Shown here: positions 30,795-64,000 of the stretch, piece by piece
How positions within the stretch are numbered: position 1 is the first letter of the stretch
How the letters are laid out: every line of letters starts with the position of its first letter
Assembly (NCBI RefSeq): GCF_021347895.1
Contig: NC_067132.1
Coordinates: 12,640,995 to 12,704,994 of the forward strand
Reading direction: 5' to 3'
Origin: Acanthochromis polyacanthus
Taxonomy: Eukaryota; Chordata; Actinopteri; Pomacentridae
Length of the DNA stretch: 64,000 bases
Made by a program: the position numbers and the translations under genes
The notes under the pieces: model-generated
Told to the model about the DNA's origin: nothing
Database searches by the model: none
The model's input: the letters and a program-made list of their open reading frames with translations, nothing else

Positions 30795-33700
30795 CTAAGC
30801 CTAACCCTCTATAATATTATGGATTGTACAAAATTACCTTACTAATTTAAGACAACACTAAGATCCTACATTATTATATATGGTAGAAAATTATGACTCA
30901 TTTAAATATTAAGGTTAAGACCCTACAATATTATATTTAATACAAATTCATGTGGCTCATCTAAATATTAAAGTTTTGACCCTGCAATATTTAATATCAC
31001 ACAAATGTACATGCCTAACTTTACATCATTTAAGTCACAGCAACACTTTGGTAAGACATGGAAGCAATCTGTAATTGTTAAGATGCAAATTAAATTTCCC
31101 AATAAGGTTTGAGAGTAAAATTTGGACCAATTCAGCGTCAGATCAAAACTCTTAGAATGATTTATTCTTACCTGAACAAGTAGTTAATGCACTGTTGCTC
31201 AAGATCACTAGAATAAAATCACAAAAGGAACATGTTCAGTGTGTGATGTTCAGAATAACAACTTTAGATTGAATTGCTGCATGTTGCTGCTCTGATCAGA
31301 TGTGCTTAAACTTACCTCAGGTTACTGGACTTGTAGTGAACTTGAAACACCCTGTAAGCACCTGAAAATTAAATCACATTTTTACAACATTCATTTTCTT
31401 AAGGTATTTTTGGCAGTAAGGAACAATCTTATAAGTAAAAACAGACTCTGATGCCTCCTGCTTGATGCATATTCTGATCACTTACAGCTTAAGTACAACA
31501 TCTGACTGATTTCTTTCAGGAATCTGTGGTTTCCCCAAAGCCTTGACGGTGCGGCATCTCTGCATAGTAAACTTACCAACACAGAGCAGATGGCAGACAG
31601 CCCACAGGTAACCACTGTAGTCAAACTGCAGAGGATAAAAACATGTACAGTAACTACACGTGTTGCACTGGAAGTAAGAAATTCACCATTTAATGATGAT
31701 TACACATTGTTACCTGAGGGTCATAACGCGGAAGGTTGAGCGCTGAGAGCAGCATGAGGCAGACGCTGTAGGAGGGGAAGCACATTTAAATATGCAGCAG
31801 AGAGATTATTTACTCCACCAAGGAACACGGCGGAGTTATGTAACGATCTGCGTACGTTTGTCTGTCCGTCTGTCTCATAAACAGACGGACGGATTTGGAT
31901 GGAATTTTCAGGGAAGGTCAGAAATGACACAAGGACCACCTGATTGGATTTTGGCAGTGATGCAGCTTATAGTCTGGATCCACAGATTTGTTAAATATTT
32001 CTGCATTATTGTGAGATAGCGTGCATCAGCTGCCTGCTAACGATCCACCACTGCGGACTTAGGAGGACTTATCCGTCAGAAATGATACAAGGAACAATTG
32101 ATTAAACTGTGGTAGTGTTTCTGAGTCCCATCAATTCCCGCCACCCGCTACATATTTAGCTCACGTGATTCAGTATCTGTACATAACGTACACGTGCATA
32201 ACACACACCTGTGCTCAGCGTAAGGTCATTTTGTTTGTGGGTACATCTATATTAAATGGACACATTCCATAGTGCTGTGATTTCTGATCATCAATAACTA
32301 ATAAACAAATGCTGCATTTCTAAAAGTAAGAAAAATGCTGCATTTCTCACAATGTCATATGGGGGAATGAACAGCCTTGTGCTCTCTCGGTGCTTTTCTT
32401 GTTCATATTTGTGTTTGAATATGTGTTTGACAAGTTAGATTCATTGGGTAAAGTGAAATAAATGCATTCCCTCATGTCCACCTCATCTCCTGCAACCTTT
32501 GTGTACTTGCCATATAGAACTTGGTAATTGTACAGCTGTATCACATGGAAAAAATTCACATACCTGATGAATTTAGGCCATTGTGTCTTCTGCTGGACAG
32601 ACAGAAGAAAGCACATTTTACTGAGTGGTAAAAGCTTGTATAAGATATAGTATGTGGCTTTTGGCTGTTCAAGGTCCCATATCTGCCTCCTTTACTTCCA
32701 GTGAAAAAGATGACAGGGCAGAGTGCTCTGCACATAATGGAACAGATTCACATAGAGCACTTACTTCTCTACGGACAGCCTTGACGATTATGTAACTAAC
32801 AACATGAGAGGAATTCTGAAGAGTGAAGAAAAAAGGAATGTCCTGCACAAGAAGGAAAAACAACGTCATCAACACAGAACCAAAGTAAAATCAACAGACA
32901 AAACACAACACTAAGGCAGCACCAATGTACGATATTAATTGTGCCACTTACGATGCGTGATAAAGCCCTGGAACCAGCATATATGTTCCCCACAAACAGA
33001 CAAGAGCCTGGAAGCCAGGACAGAGCTGCAGATCTGTCACACAGCATTGAAACACGTCAAAGAAATATCTAAATATGAGAGTTAAACATTTAATCCTCCA
33101 GGAAAAAGTCTACGAAAAGTACCTGGTGATGCGGCTCATTTCCACCCATCCCAGTTTCCCAGATAGGAGGAGGAGGACAGCCCCGATTAATGTCTGCCAT
33201 CTGGAAACAAACATTTCTGTCATGTTAGTGAGCAATGCATACACCACCAGTCAACAGTCTGACACACCTTCTCAATCAACATTTTGTATTTATTGGTATT
33301 ATTTTCTACATTGTACATTAATACTGAAGATGAACACTTTTTTGTTTACAACATAATTCCATATGTATTATTTAACAGTTGAGATGTCTTCAGTACTAAT
33401 CTATAATGTAGAAAATATTCAAATAAAACCATTGAATGACTGGTAGTGTACAATATACAGCAAAAGTGAGTATACCCCTATGCACTAGCATTGACTGAAC
33501 GCAACCAAAAATCACATTTCATTACTGACAGGAAAGTCTTATTTCTTCCTGGATTTCACATGTCCACTTTTAGTTTCGACAGACAATCCTCCTCAGCATG
33601 GAGAACACCAGTGCTGTACAAATTTCTGAAGAATAGCTATTGTTCTTTGCTGGAGGTGTTGTATTACTCAACCTTTAAAAAAATAAACTCTACCAGAGGT

Positions 33701-35038
33701 GTTCCGTTTGATTCAAGTCAAACAACATACTTGGCCAGATCACAGTTTCTTCTCCTTCCTCTTATTTGGAAACTGATTTTGTGCTTTCGATGGTTATCAT
33801 GCTGTAAAATTCCTGTTCTGTAAAGCTTTTGCACACTGGAAGTCCCTTTGTCAGGCTGTATTTTGGTATATCCACAGGCATTTATAGCGCATCTATAAAA
33901 GTCCTCTTCACAATACCTTTGGCACTCATACAGGCCCATGTCATCACACTCCCACCTGTAGTCCTGGACCTAAGAAACAGATCTTGGTCTCATCTGATCA
34001 AAGAATTTGCTCCCAATATTCATCAGGTTTAATGTAATCTTGCAGTTTTGCAGAAAACAGCAAGCACAGGTTTTTCTGCATCATGTCATCTGACATTAAA
34101 GTGATATTGTACAGGAGCGTACTCTCTTCTGAGTAAACAGTGAGTTTATTTTTGGTCTGGCAGTTTGCATGTGGTCACTCATTAATAGCGTATATGTAAA
34201 AGGTCAGTTGTAGTAGATACAACTTTAATCAAGAGGCATATTCATTCTGTGGAAGAAGCTTCTTTTCAAACATTTTTATTTGATGTATTTGAGCTTTAAA
34301 ATACACATTATATATTTTCAGCTACTCACCCTTGGAATAAGGTGGGATAGGTGAACTTTAGCACCGACAGAACAAACTACAAAAGAAGAAAAAAAAAACA
34401 TATAAACCAGGCCATGAGCTCATCATATGCCACCAGTGTGATACTCATAACTTTTATCATTTATATAACAGGTGATGTTCCTTCACTGGAACCAAACCCC
34501 ATTCAAATATCTATCAATTGCTATAGTTAATACCTCTCCACAAAATCCTTTAAGTGGTGAAACACAGCTGAATATACTATTTATTACTGATGGGATTCAG
34601 TCTTCCATTCGGCATACTCTGTATCTACTTTACAACTTGTTTGTTTACTTCTTGCAAGTATTTCTACTAATCTGTGTGGATTTTATTGCATAATGCTGCT
34701 TTATTGTGTCACATTTACGCCGGATTTGTAACAGCAATTACATTTCAGTGCTTGTTATTTGTGATGAAATGCGATTTTCCGCAGTTTTCAAGGGAAATAA
34801 GTCAAGTTCTGTACACAGGAGTTGTTATGGAGCCTTCCTGTGCTTAAGTCTGGGTGCTGGAGGTAGAAAATGACATAAAACAACACGAACCCAGCAGGCT
34901 GTTTGAACTAAACTTAGCTGCTAACGTCTCCTCTTTAAACTAGTGTTGCGTCTACTGCAGTCTCACCTTGTTCGTGAAATACGAGACAACGAAAACGAGG
35001 CTAAAAGCGAGTCCGTTGATGTGTCTCTTCCACTGCAT
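27408..35038 (-). CDS. tmem241: TMEM241, multi-pass nucleotide-sugar transporter-like protein
   Basis: Polytopic membrane protein of the drug/metabolite-transporter type; the mammalian protein has been reported as a Golgi UDP-N-acetylglucosamine transporter. Exons on the complement: 35038-34967, 34376-34330, 33200-33123, 33033-32952, 32842-32765, 32589-32564, 31765-31714, 31625-31577, 31361-31316, 31207-31172, 29191-29157, 29070-29001, 28725-28632, 28525-28461, 27471-27408. All phases close, giving 297 aa (human recalled as 296). Recognisable blocks in order are FVLSVLKFTYPTLFQGWQTL, WLPGSCLFVGNIYAGSRALS, DIPFFFTLQNSS, GYLWAVCHLLCVGAYR, DLEQQCINYLF, VLLLAIAAHPTG, GFLLLLTTVKLKSG and AGEALLVYAQRDSQL. 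About nine hydrophobic segments are visible. The start at 35038 gives MQWKRHINGLAF, aligning with the human N-terminus; an ATG at 35072 is out of frame. Exons are unusually small (26-94 bp). Introns hold several transposon remnants. Confidence 0.93.
27472..28460. other. tmem241 last intron, AT-rich, no gene
   Basis: About 1 kb of AT-rich intron. Between 28240 and 28440 there is a run of short palindromic-looking repeats around TTATAAC/GTTATAA and CATGTTATAACC. A similar texture occurs at 36770-36890, so the two may share an old repeat family. No coding sequence is seen. Confidence 0.4.
29251..29328. mobile_element. 78-bp Tc1-type miniature hairpin element
   Basis: Almost nothing but two inverted arms: CACCCCCTGTCAAAAGTTTT on the left and AAAACTTTTGACAAGGGGTG on the right, with about 20 bp between. 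It is flanked by TA on both sides (29249-29250 and 29329-29330). The inverted symmetry continues outward as CCAATG/CATTGG, so the palindrome spans about 29243-29336. It lies in a tmem241 intron. Confidence 0.8.
30066..30743 (+). mobile_element. Internally deleted Tc1-like transposon with transposase remnant
   Basis: Two long arms, about 30074-30282 and 30502-30712, are near-perfect inverted copies of each other. Between them, on the plus strand at about 30287-30440, a transposase C-terminus is readable: VPVLAWPAYSSDMSPIEH, then a TAG where Trp is expected, then DALNRRIRQC and LRTAIEEEW. This is the DDE-domain end with its catalytic Glu context (PIEH). Most of the transposase gene is absent. 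The right arm extends outward to GTTGAGAG at 30743, but the matching outermost part is missing on the left, so the left tip was lost. Confidence 0.85.
30744..30791. repeat. (TA)n microsatellite
   Basis: About 24 TA units directly at the right tip of the Tc1 relic. Growth from the TA target duplication is an attractive explanation, but it is an inference. Confidence 0.9.
31807..32420 (+). mobile_element. Copy of a 'TACTCCACCAAGGAA' repeat family (family A)
   Basis: It starts TACTCCACCAAGGAACACGG, continues through GGAATTTTCAGGGAAGGTCAG and AATGACACAAGGACC, and ends with a segment (about 32150-32420) that is the reverse complement of 40110-40355. Similar arms occur at 35907-36260 and, inverted, at 37050-37393. 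It lies in tmem241, between the exons at 31765 and 32564. It has no coding capacity. Confidence 0.75.
33242..33448. mobile_element. Tc1-type MITE, 207 bp
   Basis: The ends are inverted: CACCACCAGTCAACAG on the left and, on the other strand, CACTACCAGTCATTCAATGG on the right. TA flanks both sides (33240-33241 and 33449-33450). The interior is also largely palindromic: TTTCTACATTGTA and AATACTGAAGA recur inverted near 33385-33415. No protein is encoded. It lies in a tmem241 intron. Confidence 0.75.
33455..34160 (-). mobile_element. Decayed Tc1-like transposon
   Basis: The stretch opens with AAGTGAGTATACCCCTATGC, a Tc1-like terminus. Further on, on the complement, it has remnants of transposase sequence; GGTCTCATCTGATCAAAGAA is the reverse complement of the conserved WSDE region. 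Homologous blocks occur in the same order at 38570-39170 (TGTTCCGTTTGATTCAAGT, TTATCATGCTG...TTCTTGTTCT-type, ATTCATCAGG). Many lesions break the frame. Confidence 0.65.
34377..34966. other. tmem241 intron 1
   Basis: About 590 bp of AT-rich intron without any element I recognise. Confidence 0.5.
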
Positions 35039-35300
35039 GTTGAGCCGCAGACACACCGCAGCAGGGACATGATTCCCACCAAAAACTAACTCTACATTTC
35101 ATACATGTAGCGTGTTTCAAACTAGAGAGGTTTTAAGATCGGAAACTTCCCTCAGTGTCCCCTGGTGACACGTCAAGACGTCCTCACACAGAGATCGTCT
35201 ATAACGGACAGGATCGCTCACTGGATGGGCGTCACGCATGCGCCTTTGCTTATCTCTGTCAGACTTTCTGATCTGAAAACAAGTATGTCAGTGTGGTGTC
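35039..35300 (-). promoter_or_regulatory. tmem241: Probable tmem241 promoter
   Basis: The 260 bp upstream of the tmem241 start is locally richer in CpG than its surroundings. It holds GACGTC (35177-35182), a CREB/ATF-like core, and ACGCATGCG (35233-35241), which contains a GCATGC palindrome. No TATA box is obvious. The boundary is a guess. Confidence 0.35.
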
Positions 35301-35906
35301 TGAGTCATCTGCAGCTGGAAAGAGATATAAATACTTTTAAAAGCAAAAATACCATCTCTGTTCTCAAAATGGAAATTATCAATCTCTCCAGTATTTAGGT
35401 TTTGGAAAGCTGTTTTCACCCATTTCACTATTTTCATTTATTAGAAAAAACAACCACAAAATAAATTCTAAATCACAATTCATGATTGAAAGTCTAAAAA
35501 AAATACTGATTTGCAGAAGCTGCAAACTTTTTTTTTTTTGGTGGGTTAGGGTGAGATTGTTATGTTAATAATTACATCAATTTGAAATTGTGTGTAAATT
35601 AATCACAACTGTTTGCATTCATCCATTTAAAACTACTTTTCTTCAACTTCAGTTCAGGATTTCAAGTTTCCTCCTCCATTTTAAAATGCCTGTAAAATTT
35701 CCGACAGTTAAGACTGGCAATTCAAAATACTTTTGATTGTAGAGGATAGTTAATTTTCCTTAACTGAGTGTAGTTTCTTGGTTAAACATAATTTCTTCAG
35801 AATTTTTCAAAACTTAAACATACTAATAGTAACCTTTTTTCACATTCAGATATTTTAATGTATACTATGTTCAGATCAACACACAATAATAATAGGATTA
35901 GTAAGG

Positions 35907-37393
35907 TTATTACTCCACCAAGGAATGCGACGGAGTTACATGACGATCGGTGTATGTTTGTCTGTCTGTAATTCTGTCTGTGCGCAACATTAGTCAAAAA
36001 CGAAATTACAAATTTGGATGAAATTTTCAGGGAAGGTCAGAAATGACACAAGGACCAAGTGATTAGCTTTTTGCAGTGATGCGTCTTACAGTCTGGATCC
36101 ATGGATTTGTGAAAGATTTCTCTATCATTGCCAGATAGCGGCTTGGCGTCACTGTAACTATGACAACAAGTGAACACTACTTCAACTGCCTGCTGATGAT
36201 CACATGATTGCGATCCGACTGCAAATCAACCACTGCAGACTTATCGGGACGTATCTGTTGGAAATCATACAATGACGAGCAGTCTTAGCCATACAGTCTA
36301 TGGTCTTAGCGGAATACTGCAGCCTCTGAGTGCTTTTCTTGTTGTCTTCTATGTTCATTTTAGGATGAGTGAATTTTTGCTCATCTCAGGATAAACTTGA
36401 GAAACTGACCCTGATGTTGACTTCAAGTTATCTTCGATTGGGTTTAAGATTGGAATTGTCTTGCAAACTTGGGACACAGATTTTAAAAGATCTACCATCT
36501 TTACCAAACTTTCAGGGTCTAACGAAAATTGCTGCTGAGCTGCTTTATAGGGATTTTTTTCAGACACTGCAAACAAAAATCAAGACATATTAGCCTCTGC
36601 TGCCTGCATTGCTTTTGACTATTCTTCTTCTTTTACCTTTGACTACCTTAACTTTACAGAGATTCAACACTATAACTAAACGGCACTAAAATTGTGCAAT
36701 GATTTCTCTCCAAAAATTGCTGCATTAACACAAAAAGAAAAGTTGATCAATATTATGTTACTTACGGTGAAAATTTTATTGCTATAATAAGATGTTTTCA
36801 CATTTTTATGACATGAAAACTTCTTATATTATAACACAAAACATAAATTATTATAACAATATGGCGTACTGCTTATCTTTTTTATCACGTCAAACCTTTC
36901 ATTGTTTATTGTGGTGCTAATTAACTTTTTTTTCTGATGTGTCAGTATTGTGCTTCCGTAATTGCTGTTAAACACAAAATGTCAAACATTTACATACTCT
37001 GGGGGTTTAAATGTAGTAATAACATCTTCATCGCGCTCATCATGATTCACATTGTACCAGTAAGTCTGCAGCAGTGGATTTGTAGTAGGATTGCAATCAT
37101 GTGATCACCAGCATTCAGCAGAGGTAGTGTTCACTTGTTGTCATAGTTACAGTGACATCGTGCTGCTCTCTCACAATGATACAGAAATCTTTAACAAATC
37201 CGTGGATCCAGACTATAAGCCGCATCACTTCCAAAATCTTATCAGGTGGTCCTTGTGTCATTTCTGACCTTCCCTGAAAATTTCATCCAAATCCGTTTGT
37301 CCATTTTTGAGTAAAGTTGCACACAGACAGAGGGAAGGATAAACATATGCTGATTGTCACATAACTCCGCCATGTTCCTTGGTGGAATAATTA
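35907..37393. mobile_element. Inverted-repeat element, about 1.5 kb (family A, paired arms)
   Basis: The arms are about 345 bp each: 35907-36255 runs TTATTACTCCACCAAGGAAT onward, and 37050-37393 is the same sequence inverted, ending TTCCTTGGTGGAATAA. Shared blocks include AATTTTCAGGGAAGGTCAG, AATGACACAAGGACC, CAGTCTGGATCC, GTTACAGTGAC/GTCACTGTAAC and CATGATTGCGAT/ATTGCAATCATG. The roughly 800 bp between the arms shows no protein I recognise. This looks like a non-autonomous DNA transposon in the spacer between tmem241 and nsmaf. A single-arm relative sits at 31807. Confidence 0.7.
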
Positions 37394-37499
37394 TGATACC
37401 ACTTTTGAAGCATTTTTAAATATCAGAAGTTACAGAACAAGACACTATTTCATAATGAAAAAGTTCTGAAAATGGCGGCACACACTGCCATCAGTCACA

Positions 37500-37700
37500 A
37501 TCCCCCCCTTTGTGTGAAATCCCGCCGTGCAGTGCTTGGTTCCCAGAAACCGCGCCGGAGTGAGACCTCTTCGTTTTCCTTCGCGGGGGGATGATCTGTG
37601 TAAGAGAGTCACGTGGTCTCAGTCAAGTTTCCGTGTTTACAGAGCTCAGAAATCCGCTGCTGGTCGTCGGTGTTGAGTTTATGAAGAGGATGCTGCAGTC
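37500..37700 (+). promoter_or_regulatory. nsmaf: Probable nsmaf promoter and 5' UTR
   Basis: A CpG-rich patch (CCGCCGTGC, CCGCGCCGG, TCGCGGGGGG) precedes the nsmaf start. A GTCACGTGGT E-box lies at 37609-37618, about 85 bp upstream of the start codon. This E-box form is bound by USF and by TFEB-family factors; which one acts here is unknown. No TATA box is visible. Confidence 0.5.
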
Positions 37701-62803
<25,103 letters not shown>

Positions 62804-63545
62804 AAGCATCTCTGCAGAATCCAGCTTCTGGTGAGAGGAAGGCTTCCAGTGCAATAGACTGGACAACACAGGCCAAGTACCCTGCCGTCTACATGACCCC
62901 ACCACCGGACTTTCACAAGAGACTGTAAAAGTGCAGTGTGTCTGAGGAGTCAGTGGAGATGACGACCACAAGTCTCCTCATCCAAAACTGAACAGAAGGT
63001 CACATCCAGTCATGTTAGTCATCATCTGCTTCTTGAGAGAAAATGTCCAAGTGCAGGTTTGTGCATGAGAGCAGGAAGCTAAAACGGTGTACCCGCCTTA
63101 TTTTACACTTCTGTTTTTAGCTTGTTATACATTGCTGTGGATTTTTTCCCCAATTTATTATTTCTTATGTATCATGTTACCTTCCTCCACACCCTCTAAT
63201 GTAGAAAGTGGGATGATTTAATGGGTGGATGGACCTTCATTTGCTTTTTTTTTTTTTTTTAAATTAGCTTTATGTGCATTTTATTGTTTGAAGTGAACTT
63301 AAGGTATCTGTCAGAGCTTGATGCTGCTCAGGTGTTATTACAAAAGCACATTTACCTCTCAAGGCTGGCCCGTCTCATTTTTTGGTGTCAGATTTCAGTT
63401 TTCCTGAGTGGCACAAGTCGCAACCTTTTTTCATTATCTTGACAGATGCATTTTTTTCCTGTCTAGAAACAGTTGATGCAGCGTTACCGAGTGAGTAATT
63501 ACAATTACATGGCATTTATTTTAATAAACTGAATACTAATTGTGT
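62804..63545 (+). other. nsmaf: nsmaf 3' UTR
   Basis: About 0.74 kb follow the stop codon without another gene and end at the AATAAA at 63523. A T-run lies at 63247-63261. Confidence 0.65.
63523..63528 (+). terminator. nsmaf: nsmaf poly(A) signal
   Basis: AATAAA in TTTTAATAAACTG, about 720 bp after the stop. An AATAAA on the minus strand overlaps the same stretch (TTTATT, 63515-63520), so a convergent gene could end here, but no minus-strand exon is visible within the window. Confidence 0.65.
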
Positions 63546-63966
63546 TGCAAAAATGGATCAGAGGACAAAAAGTAAAAGAAAAAAAACAAATTATACAATA
63601 TTTCAGCGTAACAAAAGTATACGTTGCCTTCAAAACAAAACTTCTCATCTAGCAGAGCTGCTCCAGTTTGCAGATTGTCTGTGCCACAGTTTCCTCCAGT
63701 GTTGATCGGCTTAAACGTAGGACATGTAACCAATCAGATAGGGCTGCTTGCGGTACGTTGGCTTAGACCTCAGAGGTGGCTGAATACGAGCCAGTGTAGT
63801 ACACGTTATATGAATTTATAGTATAGGGATACAGTTAAATGTAGTGACAATGCAGATAATCAGGAAAATGCTGAATATTGGATTTAATGAAGAACAGAGC
63901 TGATGATCAGTCGATCTCTACTCAGAACCCAACTCACTGCTTCTGTGCTTCAGCTCTTAATCTGTT

Positions 63967-64000
63967 TAACCCTCCTGTTGTCTCATTTACGGCCACCAAA
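63967..64000 (+). mobile_element. Left end of a teleost repeat, cut by the window edge
   Basis: TTAACCCTCCTGTTGTCTCA and the following ATTTACGGCCACCAAA closely match the start of a short inverted-repeat element common in percomorph fish. Only the first 34 bases are inside the window. Confidence 0.55.

Larger units (their letters stand above)
29840..31020. repeat. Degenerate AT-rich minisatellite, unit about 60 bp, split by a transposon
   Basis: The phrase AATATTAAGGTTAAGACCCT with variants recurs at about 29850, 29905, 29960, 30795, 30860, 30910 and 30965. Each is followed by ACAATATTAT and then an ACCTGACTAATT-type segment. Spacing is about 55-65 bp. The array is interrupted at about 30066-30790 by a Tc1 relic plus a TA run, so the transposon entered a pre-existing minisatellite. 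It lies in the tmem241 intron between the exons at 29191 and 31172. Confidence 0.7.

Noticed and set aside
31316..31352. tmem241 exon starting at 31352 (acceptor CTTACAG)
   Set aside because: It would put a stop codon in frame; the acceptor at 31361 (TTTTCAG) restores the conserved GAYR sequence.
33024..33032. tmem241 exon starting just after CTGCAG at 33024
   Set aside because: The phase would be wrong; the AG ending at 33034 gives RSAALSWLPGS, matching the family.
63536..63821. Open frames on both strands downstream of nsmaf
   Set aside because: No protein resemblance; the minus-strand frame starts without context and crosses a T-rich stretch. A convergent gene end is possible but unsupported.

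Overview
The window is vertebrate nuclear DNA, almost certainly from a teleost fish. The genes are built from many short exons with GT-AG introns and are close orthologues of human genes. Between and inside them lie fish-type repeats: Tc1-like and hAT-like DNA transposons and their short derivatives, an L2-like LINE, an L1-like LINE remnant, a tRNA-derived SINE and GATA microsatellites. The repeat set looks percomorph-like, but that is an inference. No bacterial, plasmid, phage or CRISPR feature is present.

Layout. 1-6.9 kb is gene-free and holds a 5'-truncated LINE between two GATA arrays, a SINE tail and a short Tc1-type element. 7.7-9.4 kb (minus) is fbxo45 (3 exons, 289 aa). 10.15-17.0 kb (plus) is fam168b (5 coding exons, 202 aa), divergent from fbxo45. 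18.7-27.1 kb (plus) is rbbp8, encoding CtIP (18 coding exons, 665 aa). 27.3-35.0 kb (minus) is tmem241 (15 exons, 297 aa), which meets rbbp8 tail to tail. 37.7-63.5 kb (plus) is nsmaf, encoding FAN (31 exons, 912 aa), head to head with tmem241. Each reading frame was joined exon by exon, and its phase closes from ATG to stop. The human proteins used for comparison are recalled, not searched.

The five genes do not form a pathway: ubiquitin ligase adaptor, neuronal membrane protein, DNA-end resection factor, nucleotide-sugar-type transporter and TNF-receptor/sphingomyelinase adaptor. Their proximity is ordinary synteny. rbbp8 and tmem241 are also neighbours in human, whereas, from memory, the others lie on other human chromosomes.

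The introns and spacers hold most of the unusual material: a nearly intact Tc1 element broken by one homopolymer frameshift, an internally deleted Tc1 relic inside a roughly 60-bp-unit minisatellite, two hAT-like elements with recognisable 8-bp target duplications, a 712-bp TTAA-flanked element carrying one short exon, and a large inverted-repeat family. I found no convincing new biological system. The gene-level points most worth checking are the divergent or missing partner motifs in CtIP and a GC-AG intron in nsmaf.
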